Positions 8,296 to 17,661 are shown, counted from the first letter of the stretch. The stretch: DNA of 62,049 nucleotides from Candidatus Collinsella stercoripullorum (GCA_019117005.1 DXAO01000032.1:1-62049), one strand, 5' to 3'. Notes: a model not told the origin generated them from the sequence alone. Program-made: numbers and translations.

Positions 8296-8401
8296 GCGCG
8301 CCTCCTCAGTCTACGGTGCCGCACCGCATCATGGCACAACGGAACGCTCCGGGCACGGCGAACCGCGACCTGCACACGCCCTCCAGACACCCTGGCGTTC
8401 C

Positions 8402-11182
8402 CTATTTCGCGTCCGCCCAGGTGATGCCCGTGGACGCCTCGGCGATGAGCGGGACGCGCAGCTCCACGACGCCCTCCATCTCGGTGCGCACCATCTCGGT
8501 CAGGCGCTCCACCTCGCTCTCGGGGCACTCGAAATCGAGTTCGTCGTGCACCTGCAGGACCATCCGGGCCGCGAAGCCCTCCTCGCGCAGGCGGCGGGCC
8601 ACCCGCGCCATGGCGATCTTGATGATGTCGGCCGCGCTCCCCTGCATCGGGTGGTTCATGGCGGTGCGCTCGCCGAACGCCCGCTGCGCGGGGACGCGCA
8701 TCTTGAGCTCGGGGATCGGGCGGCGCCTGCCGAACATCGTCTCGGCGTACCCCAGGCGCTTGGCGTCCGCGACGGTGCGGTCGAGGTAGGCGCGCACGCC
8801 GGGGTAGGCCTCGAAGTACCGGTCGATCATCTGCCGGGCCTCGGCCATGGGGATGTCGAGCGACTGCGAGAGGCCGTAGGCCTGCTGGCCGTAGACGATA
8901 CCGAAGTTCACCGCCTTGGCGCGGCTGCGCAGCTCGCGCGTGACCTCCTCGACGGGGATGCCGAACACGCGCGCCGCCGTCTCCGCGTGGAAGTCCTCGC
9001 CCTCGTTGAACGCGCGAATGAGGTGCTCGTCACCCGAGAGGTGGGCGAGCAGGCGCAGCTCGATCTGGCTGTAGTCGACCGCCAGGAACACCTTGCCCGG
9101 ACCCGCCGAGAACGCCGTCTTCACGGTATGCCCCAGCTCCGAGCGCGTGGGGATGTTCTGCAGGTTGGGGTTGGAGGAGGACAGGCGCCCCGTGGCGGTG
9201 ATGGTCTGGTTGTAGGTGGTGTGCACCCGGCCGTCGCCGTACTGGCCGGCCAGCGGCCCCAGCGTGTCGAGGTAGGTCGACTTGATCTTGGTCTTCTCGC
9301 GCCACTCGAGGATGAGCCGGACGACCTCGTGGTCGCGGGCGAGGTCCTCGAGCACGCGGGCGTTGGTGGAGTAGTAGCCGCGCTGGGTCTTCTTCAGGCC
9401 CTTGGTCGGCAGCCCCATGACATCGAACAGGATGTGCGAGAGCTGCATGGGGCTCGCGATGTTGAACGAGTCGTCGCCAGCGAGCGAGCGGATGCGGCCG
9501 GCGAGCTCGTCGATCTGACCGGAGAGCTTGTCGGACATGCTCTGGAGCCGCTCGGGGTCCACGAGCATGCCGGCGCGCTCCATGTCCGCGAGGACGGGCA
9601 CGAGCGGCATCTCGATCTGGGTGAACACCTGCACGGCGCCCTCCCGGTCGAGCGCCTCGGCCAGCGGCTCGAGCGCGGCGAGGGCGAGCGCGGCGGAGCG
9701 CGCGGCGGCGGGGGCGGCGTCCTCGGGGGCGCCCTCCTCGCCCGCAGCGGGGGGCAGCGGGGCGTGCAGGTAGGTGTCGGCGATGTAGGCGTCGTCGAAC
9801 GACGAGCGCGCGGAGTCGAGCAGGTAGGCCGCGACCGTCGTGTCGAAGATGCGCGCCGGATCCGCGTCGAGCGCGTCCGCGGCGGCGGGCAGCGACGAGT
9901 CGACGGGGACAACCTCGTGGATGAGGGCCTTGATGTCCGGCGAGGCGACCTTGCCCTCCGCGAGCAGGTGCGCGAGCGCGCCCGCGACGAGGCCGTGCGC
10001 GGTGTCGATGCCGGGGGCATCGAGCGGCGCGACGTCCCCCGTCTCGGGCTCCTCGAAGGCGAGCAGCGCGCGGGAGGTCGCGACCCACAGCGTGTGGGTG
10101 AGGCCGAACAGGGCGCCGGCCTCGCGGTCGTCGTCGATCGCCGCGGCGACCCACTCGCCCTCCCCCGTGGCGCGCAGCATCTCGCGGACCGCCTCGTCCA
10201 CGCCCCGGCCCGTCACCGCGTCCGCACGGAGCACGGCGGGCAGCTCGAAGGCGGGCGCCGCCTGCACCGGGGCGCCGCCCTCCCCCGCGAGCAGCGCGAG
10301 GAACCGGTTCTGCATGGCGCTGATGCCGAGCTCGCCCAAGGCGGACGAGACCGCCGCCGCGTCGTAGGCGGGGAAGCTCGTGGCGTCGAAGTCGAGCTCG
10401 ACCGGGGCGTTCGTCTGGATGGTCGCCACGCGCCGCGAGAGCAGCGCGTCGTCGATGTGGGCGCGCAGGTTCTCGCCCATCTTGCCCTTGACCTCGTCGG
10501 CGTGGGCGATGACCTCGTCCAGGCTGCCGTACTGGTTGATGAGGGCGCTCGCCTTCTTGGGCCCGATGCCCGGCACGCCGGGGATGTTGTCGGAGCTGTC
10601 GCCCTTGAGGCCGTAGAAGTCCGGCACGAGGGCGGGGGTGATGCCGTGGTAGAGGTCCTCGACCGACTCCGGCGTCATGATCTGGACGTCGGACAGGCCC
10701 TTCTTGGTGCCCACGATCCTCACGTGGTCGGTGGACAGCTGGTACATGTCGCGATCGCCGGTGATGAGGTACATATCGCACCCGGCCGCCTCACCGGCGC
10801 GGGCGAGCGTGCCCAAGATGTCGTCGCCCTCCCAGCCCTCGGCCTCCAGGATGGGCACGGACAGCTCGCCGAGCAGCTTCTTGATCATGGGAAACTGCTC
10901 GCGCAGATCGGGATCCATGGGCGGGCGCTGCGCCTTGTACTGCGGGAGCATCTCCATGCGCACGCGCGGCTTACCGCGGTCGAAGGCGACCGCGACGCCG
11001 TCGGGATGGAAGGCGTCGACCATCTTGAGGAACATGTTGAGGAAGCCGAAGATGGCGTTGGTGGGCCGCCCGTCCGGCGCGTTCATGGTGGGCGGGACCG
11101 CGTGGTAGGCGCGGTGCATGAGCGAGTTGCCGTCGATGACGGCGAAGACGCGGCGGGTATCGGACGCGGGGGTATCGGGCAT
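8402..11182 (-). CDS. polA: DNA polymerase I
   Basis: A 926-aa repair and Okazaki-fragment polymerase. The N-terminal 5' nuclease (about residues 1-300) shows VIDGNSLMHRAYHA, GDRDMYQL and the helix-hairpin-helix GIGPKKASALI. The middle (about 310-560) corresponds to the 3'-5' exonuclease fold but looks degenerate, without the usual Asp/Glu metal ligands, as in many actinobacteria. The polymerase domain has motif A DYSQIELRLLAHLSGD, motif B RSRAKAVNFGIVYGQQAYG and motif C QVHDELDFECPE. Length is normal. ATG at 11182 has GAGAGGA upstream. Lack of proofreading is inferred from motifs only. Confidence 0.96.
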   Translation of the reverse strand: MPDTPASDTRRVFAVIDGNSLMHRAYHAVPPTMNAPDGRPTNAIFGFLNMFLKMVDAFHPDGVAVAFDRGKPRVRMEMLPQYKAQRPPMDPDLREQFPMIKKLLGELSVPILEAEGWEGDDILGTLARAGEAAGCDMYLITGDRDMYQLSTDHVRIVGTKKGLSDVQIMTPESVEDLYHGITPALVPDFYGLKGDSSDNIPGVPGIGPKKASALINQYGSLDEVIAHADEVKGKMGENLRAHIDDALLSRRVATIQTNAPVELDFDATSFPAYDAAAVSSALGELGISAMQNRFLALLAGEGGAPVQAAPAFELPAVLRADAVTGRGVDEAVREMLRATGEGEWVAAAIDDDREAGALFGLTHTLWVATSRALLAFEEPETGDVAPLDAPGIDTAHGLVAGALAHLLAEGKVASPDIKALIHEVVPVDSSLPAAADALDADPARIFDTTVAAYLLDSARSSFDDAYIADTYLHAPLPPAAGEEGAPEDAAPAAARSAALALAALEPLAEALDREGAVQVFTQIEMPLVPVLADMERAGMLVDPERLQSMSDKLSGQIDELAGRIRSLAGDDSFNIASPMQLSHILFDVMGLPTKGLKKTQRGYYSTNARVLEDLARDHEVVRLILEWREKTKIKSTYLDTLGPLAGQYGDGRVHTTYNQTITATGRLSSSNPNLQNIPTRSELGHTVKTAFSAGPGKVFLAVDYSQIELRLLAHLSGDEHLIRAFNEGEDFHAETAARVFGIPVEEVTRELRSRAKAVNFGIVYGQQAYGLSQSLDIPMAEARQMIDRYFEAYPGVRAYLDRTVADAKRLGYAETMFGRRRPIPELKMRVPAQRAFGERTAMNHPMQGSAADIIKIAMARVARRLREEGFAARMVLQVHDELDFECPESEVERLTEMVRTEMEGVVELRVPLIAEASTGITWADAK

Positions 11183-11306
11183 GATGCCATCCTCTCGGTT
11201 GCGGACTGCCCATCAGTCTACCCCATCGGCGGGACGGGAATGCCCCGGCGGGGCGCGCCGGCAGCCGGCCCGCGCCGCAGAGACGGCGGGCCCGGTGGAC
11301 GACGAA

Positions 11307-11337
11307 GGGGCGGCGGGCATCGGGCGCCCACCGCCCC
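11307..11337 (-). terminator. Hairpin terminator after the PepD-like gene
   Basis: GGGGCGG (11307-11313) pairs with CCGCCCC (11331-11337), extended by GGGC/GCCC. On the minus strand it follows the stop at 11371 by about 30 bases and runs into TTCGTCGT, a poor U-run. Confidence 0.5.
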
Positions 11338-11370
11338 CTCGGGCGGATCCGGTCGGTTGGGACGCGCGCC

Positions 11371-12828
11371 TTATGCGGCCAGGCGGGCGAGCACGTCGAC
11401 GAGCAGACGGTAGAAGCGCTCGGCGGAGTCGAGCGACATGCTCTCGTCGGGCGTGTGCACATTCGCCAGCGTGGGGCCCACGGCGATGGCGTCGAGCCCG
11501 GGCAGGGCCTCGGCGAACAGGCCGCACTCGAGACCGGCGTGGATCGACTCGATCTTGAGCTCGGTACCGAACAGCTCGCGATAGCTCTGCTGGAAGACCT
11601 CACGCACGTGCGAGTGCTCGGCATAGCTCCAGCCGGGGTACTCGTTGTCGAACGAGACGTTGAAGCCCAGGGTATCGGCGAGCGTCTGGATGCGCTCCTT
11701 GATCTCCTCCTGGAGCGACGCGATGGACGAGCGCGGCGAGAGCAGAACCGTCAGGCCGGCATCCTCGGTGATGACGACGCCCAGGTTGGAGGAGACCTCC
11801 ACGAAGCCGTCCGCGGCGACGTTGCGGCGCAGCACGCCGTTGGGCGCGAGACGGATGACGCGGATGAGCGCCCAGGTGTCCTCGGCGCCCATCGCGTCGA
11901 GAGCGACGCCGTCGGCAACCTCGACCGTGCAGACAAACGAGGGGTCGAAGACCTCGAGCTCGCAGGCGATGTCGGCCGCGACGGAGCGGGCGATGTCGGC
12001 CGCACGCTGGGCGTCGGCGGTGTCGGTAAGGGCGAGCACCGCCGTGCACTCGCGCGTGATGGCGTTGTCCTTGGTGCCACCGTTGAAGCTCACGAGGCGC
12101 GCCGCGGTCCCGCGCAGCACTTGCTCGACGATGCGGGCCATGAGGAGGTTCGCGTTACCGCGCTCCAGGTGGATGTCGGAGCCGGAATGGCCACCCAGAA
12201 GGCCGGAGATCTCGATGGTGAGCGAGCTGCCCTCGACGTGCTCGCGCGTAAAGGAGCGCGTGAGGGTCGCCACCACGCCGCCGGCGCAGCTCACGGTCGC
12301 CACGCCCTCCTCCTCGGAGTCGAGGTTGATCATGATGCGCGCGGAGATCTGCGACTTGTCCAGGGTCTCGGCGCCCACCAGGCCGGTCTCCTCGTCCGTG
12401 GTGAACACGCACTCGAGCGCGGGGTGCACGAGGGTGTCGTCGTCGAGCACCGTCATCATGAGCGCGACGGCGATGCCGTTGTCCGCGCCGAGCGTGGTCC
12501 CGTTCGCGGTGAGCACGCCGTCCTCCACGACGAGCTCCAGGCCGTCGCGCTCGAAGTCGTGCTCGACGCCGGCGAGCTTGTCGCACACCATGTCGATGTG
12601 GCCCTGCATCATGACGGGGGCGGCGCCCTCGGTGCCGGCGCTCGCCGGCTTCCTGATGATGACGTTGTAAACCCCGTCCTGGTACACGTCGAGCCCGCGC
12701 TCCCTCGCGAAGGCGACGAGGAAGTCGCTGATGCCCTTCTCGTTCCCCGAGCCGCGCGGGATGGCGCTGATGTCCTCGAAGTACTGGAAGAGCTTCTCGG
12801 GCTGGTATCCGGTGATGATGTATGCCAT
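11371..12828 (-). CDS. pepD: Cytosolic beta-alanyl/Xaa-His dipeptidase (M20 family, PepD-like)
   Basis: A 485-aa zinc dipeptidase that hydrolyses Xaa-His and other dipeptides in the cytoplasm. Metal and catalytic residues are seen in QGHIDMVCDK (His77, Asp79), LGADNGIAVA (Asp116), TTDEETGLVGA (Glu146-Glu147) and HAGLECGLFAE. The dimerisation domain lies between these, containing GLLGGHSGSDI. Length matches PepD (about 485). ATG at 12828 has the ideal AAGGAGGTATGC before it; the long frame further upstream runs through repeats and is not coding. It stands as a single gene between a hairpin and a repeat-filled gap. Confidence 0.93.
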   Translation of the reverse strand: MAYIITGYQPEKLFQYFEDISAIPRGSGNEKGISDFLVAFARERGLDVYQDGVYNVIIRKPASAGTEGAAPVMMQGHIDMVCDKLAGVEHDFERDGLELVVEDGVLTANGTTLGADNGIAVALMMTVLDDDTLVHPALECVFTTDEETGLVGAETLDKSQISARIMINLDSEEEGVATVSCAGGVVATLTRSFTREHVEGSSLTIEISGLLGGHSGSDIHLERGNANLLMARIVEQVLRGTAARLVSFNGGTKDNAITRECTAVLALTDTADAQRAADIARSVAADIACELEVFDPSFVCTVEVADGVALDAMGAEDTWALIRVIRLAPNGVLRRNVAADGFVEVSSNLGVVITEDAGLTVLLSPRSSIASLQEEIKERIQTLADTLGFNVSFDNEYPGWSYAEHSHVREVFQQSYRELFGTELKIESIHAGLECGLFAEALPGLDAIAVGPTLANVHTPDESMSLDSAERFYRLLVDVLARLAA

Positions 12829-13029
12829 GCATACCTCCTTGGTCGACGGCGGCCGTCCTCGATTCACCGGGCGGGCGTGCCGGCCGGCGATCGCTTTGCA
12901 TGCCCTATCATCGCAGAAGCGCGCGACCTGCGGGTGCGCGATCGCAGGAATGGGCCGCGCGCGGCGGCAAACGACATGCGGTATGCAAATCTGCGGGCCG
13001 TCTATGCATTCAGGAGGGATGCGACAGGT

Positions 13030-13175
13030 GTGCCGAGGGGGCTGGCGGGGCGGGCGACGGGCAGGACGGCCGGCCGGGCGGATGGCCGGCCGGGCGGGGC
13101 GGCCGGACGAGGGCGGGCAACGGGCCGGGCGGCAGGGCGGAGCCGGGACCGGCCGGGCGTCCGGCGGGGCCGGGA
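13030..13175 (+). other. G-rich low-complexity tract
   Basis: About 145 bases made almost only of G and C with many GGG or GGGG runs on the plus strand (for example GGCGGGGCGGGCGACGGGC). At least one run of four G-tracts with short loops could form a G-quadruplex. Open frames through it are artefacts of composition. It occupies the 12829-13336 gap together with the palindromes that follow. Confidence 0.5.
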
Positions 13176-13180
13176 CCGCA

Positions 13181-13267
13181 GCGAAACAATGGCGTGCGCG
13201 CACGCATTTGTCTCGCTGAAGGGGCCCGCTGGCGAGACAATAGCGTGCGTACACGCCATTGTCTCGC
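13181..13267. repeat. Pair of 36-bp palindromes, family D
   Basis: Copy 1 (13181-13216) starts GCGAAACAATGGCGTG and ends CATTTGTCTCGC. Copy 2 (13232-13267) starts GCGAGACAATAGCGTG and ends CACGCCATTGTCTCGC. Each is an inverted repeat with arms of about 16 bases around a four-base loop, and the two copies are 15 bases apart. They lie past the end of the leucine-rich-repeat gene and could be REP-type elements or terminators. Confidence 0.6.
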
Positions 13268-13336
13268 TCGGCGGAACACGCACGGCGTCCGATACGCCCG
13301 CATGACGGCACCGCACGGCGCCCGATGCGCCCGCCC

Positions 13337-14845
13337 CTATCGGGCCAGGCCTTCGAGGTGGGAGCGCATGCGCCGGGCCTTCGCGCACACCTCGAGCAAC
13401 GAGCTGCGATTCCGCTTCCCGACCACCAGGTGCTCCACCGCGCGCAGCTCGTCGACCTCGTCGTCTTCCGCCATGATCGCCACCGCGCGGCGCGCGTTGC
13501 GCGCGACATACGCCTCGTAGCGCTCGCGCGCCTCCGCGGAGAGGTCCACGGGATACGCCAGGCGGTTGATCGCCGTCTTGAGCTTGGCGCGCTGGCCGGG
13601 CAGCCTGTCGTGCATCTGATCGAGGTGCGCGAACGCGAAGCTCGCACAGCGCCCCCACGAGGAGGTGAGCGTGGCGGCGAGGTGAAGATACCGTCCTTTG
13701 ACGGCCCCGTTGCGCTTCGCATCGCCCATCTGGCCGAACGGCATGTAAACCCGGTACAGCACCTCGCCCGACACGGCGGAGCGGACGATCACCTCGAAAT
13801 CGGCCATCTCGGCGTCACCGATGGCGAGCTGCGTGCACTCACACGGCCTCAGCCCCAGCCAGCCGATGGGCGCGTTGGGCGTCCCGTCGAACATGTCGAG
13901 CGCCTCGTCCGCCAGGCGCGCCTCGGGAGACACGGTGTCGAAGACCGTTATGCGCTTCGCGCCGAAGAACGCCCCCGGGCCCACGTACTCGACCGACGGG
14001 GGCAGGACGACGTCCTCGATCCGCATCCCCTCGAACGCGCGCGGACCGATGTAGCGCAGGGAATCGGGCAGCTCGAGGCGTTTGCACCTCAGGTCGCGGG
14101 AGCCGAAGGTCACCGGCTCGCCCCCGATGAGGTCGCCGATGAACAGCGACTTCGGAACATCGGGGCCCCACTGCGCCATGGTCATGCGGCCGGCGCCGAA
14201 GGCCCGCTCGGATATCGCGACCACGCCGTCGGGGACGGCGATCTCGAAGCCGCCGCGGCAGGGGCGGATGTATCGCGTGCCGTCGATCACGCGCTTCGGC
14301 GCGAGCGGGACCCCGTAGCGCCGGTACAGCGCGAGGAGGTTGTCGTCGCGGGCGTCGACCGCCGCGGAGGCGTCGGCGTCCTCGCCATAGCCTTCCGCGA
14401 GGAACGCCTCGATGAGCTCGGGGTCAAGGGTGTCGCAGACGCCCCACATGCCGGGCGCGGCGAAGTCGATCCTCTCCCTGCGGCAGTACTGCGGCCCCGC
14501 GGTCCCAGCGGGCAGGTTGTAGAACTCCGCGTACGAACTCAGCCAGTCGTTGAGGGCATAGTAGCTCTGCGGGGGCACATGTTCCGCCGTCGGCACGAGG
14601 TGCACGCGGAGCGCGGACGAGGAGAAGCTGGCGCCGAGCGGGATGTGCCGGCGGGCAGCCTGGATGAGCTCGGTGCGGCGCGCTTCGGGCAGACGGACGG
14701 GCAGGCCGCGGCGGTCCTCGAAGGAGGCGGCTCCCGGGCGCGGTGCGGAGGACGCCTGGCTCAGGGCATGCGCGAGGCGACGCCTGCTTGTCCAGCTTTC
14801 GTAGCTGCGCACCGTGTACAGATCGGGAGCCTCGATGTAGTCCAT
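13337..14845 (-). CDS. Leucine-rich-repeat (BspA-like) protein of unknown function
   Basis: A 502-aa protein. A central region around residues 200-310 has BspA/TpLRR-type repeats such as LELPDSLRYIGPRAFEGM and VVLPPSVEYVGPGAFFGA, which form a solenoid used for protein binding. The C-terminal 150 residues look like a separate helical domain with VYMPFGQMGDAKRNGAVKGR and many charged residues. There is no signal peptide or membrane segment, so it is likely intracellular, unlike most BspA proteins. Start: ATG at 14845 has AAAGGG seven bases upstream, while the ATG five codons earlier has no ribosome site. It borders the repeat/CRISPR zone, so it may be accessory. Function unknown. Confidence 0.7.
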   Translation of the reverse strand: MDYIEAPDLYTVRSYESWTSRRRLAHALSQASSAPRPGAASFEDRRGLPVRLPEARRTELIQAARRHIPLGASFSSSALRVHLVPTAEHVPPQSYYALNDWLSSYAEFYNLPAGTAGPQYCRRERIDFAAPGMWGVCDTLDPELIEAFLAEGYGEDADASAAVDARDDNLLALYRRYGVPLAPKRVIDGTRYIRPCRGGFEIAVPDGVVAISERAFGAGRMTMAQWGPDVPKSLFIGDLIGGEPVTFGSRDLRCKRLELPDSLRYIGPRAFEGMRIEDVVLPPSVEYVGPGAFFGAKRITVFDTVSPEARLADEALDMFDGTPNAPIGWLGLRPCECTQLAIGDAEMADFEVIVRSAVSGEVLYRVYMPFGQMGDAKRNGAVKGRYLHLAATLTSSWGRCASFAFAHLDQMHDRLPGQRAKLKTAINRLAYPVDLSAEARERYEAYVARNARRAVAIMAEDDEVDELRAVEHLVVGKRNRSSLLEVCAKARRMRSHLEGLAR

Positions 14846-15170
14846 GCAGAGCCCTTTCATGCGATCACGCCGGCCTGCGGCCTTTATGGGACCACTGTAC
14901 CGCAGGTCGCGTGCGATGCGCGCGAGCTGGAGGTGCGCGTACCGGGCTCGACGGCTTCCGGGCTGCCGGCCTGCGGGGCGCGGGGCGGGCGGGGCGGGGG
15001 GCGGTGCTGACAGGCAGGGGCAGCGACTTGACCGGCAAGGCGCCTTCCGCTGCCGTTCATGCAGCGAGAATCCCGGTCATTGATCCACCGATGCATATTG
15101 TCCGGCGAAGCCCCTCGATTCCACGCTCGAATTTGTATAGGTTTCTCGCCGCCGGCGATACGTGCCGACC
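14846..15170. other. Gene-free stretch with a G-rich tract
   Basis: No supported gene. Around 14976-15005 there is a second G-rich tract (GGGGCGCGGGGCGGGCGGGG) able to form a G-quadruplex, followed by TGACAGGCAGG, a fragment resembling repeat family B. The right half (15090-15170) drops to near 50 percent GC, unlike neighbouring genes, suggesting a foreign or decayed origin. Confidence 0.4.
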
Positions 15171-15355
15171 GGGGGTGGTCAAAAATGGGGGAATTGCGAA
15201 CCTTCAGGAATTGAAGGGCATCGCTCTCAGGACTTGTTCTTGATAAGGTGAAGGAAACCCCGGCTCGGACAAGGGGCACCTCCGGCATGATGCCCCCGTT
15301 TGGGCTGCCAGCGCTATGCAGGTTCGCAATTCGTCACTTTTTTGACCACCCCTCC
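15171..15355. mobile_element. MITE-like element with inverted ends
   Basis: The left end reads GGTGGTCAAAAA then GAATTGCGAACCT on the plus strand (about 15173-15203). The right end (about 15319-15352) carries the same sequence on the minus strand: GGTGGTCAAAAAA then GAATTGCGAACCTGCA. The ends of about 32 bases differ at a few positions and enclose about 115 bases without a gene. Length and structure fit a non-autonomous transposable element, or a very long imperfect hairpin. No transposase is present in the window. Confidence 0.45.
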
Positions 15356-15480
15356 CCGCCCCTGATGAGCGCGCATCGAGCCACTCGATCTCAATCCATC
15401 ACATCGGACACGTCGAAAAGCGTCAGCTTAAATCGCGCCCTGAATACGACAGATGCTACTTCGTCGCCGTCGAAAGCCAT

Positions 15481-15935
15481 GGATACTCCCCGTTTGCGCA
15501 TGGAGACACCTGCAGGTCGCATCCTTCATAAGCAGGACGGTTGATAGTCCCTGCATATGCGGGAAGCACTCCTCCCAATCGACCTCCGACACATCTCTCA
15601 GGGAATCATCCCCGCATGCGCGGAGAGCACTCAAGGTCATGTGTCATGACGTCACAGACGACCGGATATCCCCCGCATGCGCGGGGAGCACGCCGTGAAG
15701 CTCCTGGACGAGGCGTTCAACCAGGGATCATCCCCGCGTGCGCGGGGAACACATCGGCAGCGCGTTCCTGAACGTCACCCCTAAGGGATCATCCCCGCAT
15801 GCGCGGGGAGCACGTCCAAGCGGTCATCCACTTGGTCTTGAGCTGGGGGTCATCCTCGCATGCGCAGGGAGCACGGCATCTACAGCGGGCGCAACCTCAA
15901 CTCGCTGGGATCATCCCCGCATGCGCAGGGAGCAC
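15481..15935 (-). CRISPR. Short, decaying type I-E-like CRISPR array without cas genes
   Basis: Repeats of 29 bases occur at 15481, 15541, 15602, 15663, 15724, 15785, 15846 and 15907, separated by 31-32-base spacers (period 61). The best unit, at 15785, starts GGGATCATCC and ends GGGGAGCAC with the palindromic CCCCGCATGCGCGGGG in between; its complement resembles I-E repeats of actinobacteria and E. coli. Divergence rises leftward: the unit at 15541 has eight differences and the one at 15481 is barely recognisable. A further very poor copy may lie at 15968-15996. I-E convention puts transcription on the minus strand, but no AT-rich leader is seen to the right. No cas gene is in the window. 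Confidence 0.85.
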
Positions 15936-16269
15936 TCGGCCAGCGCCTCCTCCTGGTGCGCCTTAACGGGATGTCGCCGCCGTGCCGCTTGTTTTCACCC
16001 TGCACCGGATGGCGCACCCGTCCACGTTGACTCGGCCGCGGAGCAGGCATAGCCGTGCACCGGATAAGACGCGCAGCACTCATACCACCTCCATTGATGC
16101 AGGAGAACCGTCCCTCCGGCCCGACCTGAAGCCGCAGGCACGGCTCGCAGCTCCTCACCCCTCCAGCCCGACCCGAAGCCGCGGGCGCGGCTCGCACACC
16201 CTCGCCGGCCCTCGGGCTCCGTGCTACCATGCCATTCGGAACTGTCAGCTATCGTGAAAGGAAGCCCAT
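15936..16269. other. Gene-free flank between the CRISPR array and the M18 peptidase
   Basis: This stretch holds the last spacer (15936-15967), a heavily degenerate repeat candidate beginning GGGATGTCGCC at 15968, and then about 270 bases of GC-rich sequence without a supported gene. Two similar stretches (GAAGCCGCAGGCACGGCTCG near 16130 and GAAGCCGCGGGCGCGGCTCG near 16177) are a short direct repeat. The promoter of the downstream peptidase must lie here; TACCAT near 16225 is the only -10-like match seen. Confidence 0.35.
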
Positions 16270-17661
16270 ATGGAGCGTCCGAACGCCTGGAAATCCTACG
16301 ATGCGGCGTCCCTCGCCGAGCTCGAGAAGCTCTGCGGCGACTACCGCGCGTTCATCTCCGAGAACAAGACCGAGCGCGAGTGCGTGCGCGCCTCGGTCGC
16401 GCTCGCCGAGGCCGCCGGGTACGTGAACCTCGACGAGGCCGTCGCCTCCGGCCGCAAGCTCGCCGCCGGCGACAAGGTCTACGCCGTCAGCCACAACAAG
16501 ACCCTCATGCTCGTCAACCTCGGCTCCGACCCGCTCGAGGACGGCCTGTCCATCCTCGGCGCACACATCGACTCGCCGCGCCTCGACCTCAAGCAGAACC
16601 CGCTGTACGAGGCCGGCGACATGGCCTACCTCGACACCCATTACTACGGCGGCGTGAAGGCCTACCACTGGGTCGCCACCCCGCTGGCGCTGCACGGCGT
16701 CGTGTGCAAGAAGGACGGCTCCACCGTCGACATCGCCGTGGGCGAGGATGCCGACGACCCCGTCTTCTGCGTCTCCGACCTGCTGATCCACCTGGCCTCC
16801 GACCAGATGAAGAAGCCCGCGTCCGAGGCCGTCGACCACGAGAACCTCGATGTCATCATCGGCGGCCGCCCCGTGGTGATCGAGGGCGACGACGCGCCGA
16901 AGGAGCCGGTCAAGCAGGCCATCGTCGACCTGCTCGCCGAGCGCTACGGCATCGAGGAGGAGGACTTCCTCTCCGCCGAGATCGAGGTCGTCCCCGCCGG
17001 CCCGGCCCGTGAGATGGGCCTCGACCGCTCCATGATCTTGGGCTACGGCCAAGACGACCGCGTCTGCGCCTACACCTCGCTCGCCGCCCAGCTCGCGGTG
17101 GCCGACGTCAAGCGCACGAGCGTCACCCTGCTCGTCGACAAGGAGGAGATCGGCTCCGTGGGCGCCTCCGGCATGACGAGCCGCTTCTTCGAGAACGCCG
17201 TCGCGGAGATCATCGAGCTCGCCGGGCAGGGCGGCCCGCTCGCCCTGCGCCGCTGCCTGGCCAACTCCCGCATGCTGTCCTCCGACGTGTCCGCGGGCTT
17301 CGACCAGCTCTACGCCGACCGCTTCGAGAAGAAGAACGCCGCCGTCATGGGTCACGGCCTGTGCTTCAACAAGTACACCGGCAGCCGCGGCAAGTCCGGC
17401 TCCAACGACGCCGACGCCGAGTACATGGCCCTCGTGCGCGACATCATGGACGAGGCGGGCGTCGCCTTCCAGACCTGCGAGCTCGGCCGCATCGGCGCGG
17501 GCGGCGGCGGCACGATCGCCTTCATCCTCGCCGAGTACGGCATGGACGTAATCGACTCCGGCGTGGCCGTCCTGTCCATGCACGCGCTGTGGGAGGTCAC
17601 CAACAAGGCCGACGTCTACGAGGCCTACAAGGGCTACAAGGCGTTCATCGAGCGCGCGTAG
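16270..17661 (+). CDS. M18 family aminopeptidase
   Basis: A 463-aa cytoplasmic zinc aminopeptidase related to bacterial ApeB/aminopeptidase I. It removes N-terminal (often acidic or hydrophobic) residues from peptides and forms large tetrahedral assemblies. Metal ligands and catalytic residues are visible: GAHIDSPRLDLK (His99, Asp101), GQDDRVCAY (Asp262), DKEEIGSVGAS (Glu292-Glu293) and the late MHALWEV. Length fits (about 430-465). ATG at 16270 has AAAGGAAG ahead. A strong hairpin follows the gene, so it is probably monocistronic. Confidence 0.94.
   Translation: MERPNAWKSYDAASLAELEKLCGDYRAFISENKTERECVRASVALAEAAGYVNLDEAVASGRKLAAGDKVYAVSHNKTLMLVNLGSDPLEDGLSILGAHIDSPRLDLKQNPLYEAGDMAYLDTHYYGGVKAYHWVATPLALHGVVCKKDGSTVDIAVGEDADDPVFCVSDLLIHLASDQMKKPASEAVDHENLDVIIGGRPVVIEGDDAPKEPVKQAIVDLLAERYGIEEEDFLSAEIEVVPAGPAREMGLDRSMILGYGQDDRVCAYTSLAAQLAVADVKRTSVTLLVDKEEIGSVGASGMTSRFFENAVAEIIELAGQGGPLALRRCLANSRMLSSDVSAGFDQLYADRFEKKNAAVMGHGLCFNKYTGSRGKSGSNDADAEYMALVRDIMDEAGVAFQTCELGRIGAGGGGTIAFILAEYGMDVIDSGVAVLSMHALWEVTNKADVYEAYKGYKAFIERA

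Noticed and set aside
13002..13658. 218-codon minus-strand frame over the palindrome pair
   Set aside because: It overlaps the LRR gene in another frame and is made of repeats and the G-rich tract.
15360..15480. Remnant cas gene beside the CRISPR array
   Set aside because: A 29-codon minus-strand frame (MAFDGDEVASVVFRAR...) with a possible ribosome site exists, but it starts in a degenerate repeat and shows no Cas motif.
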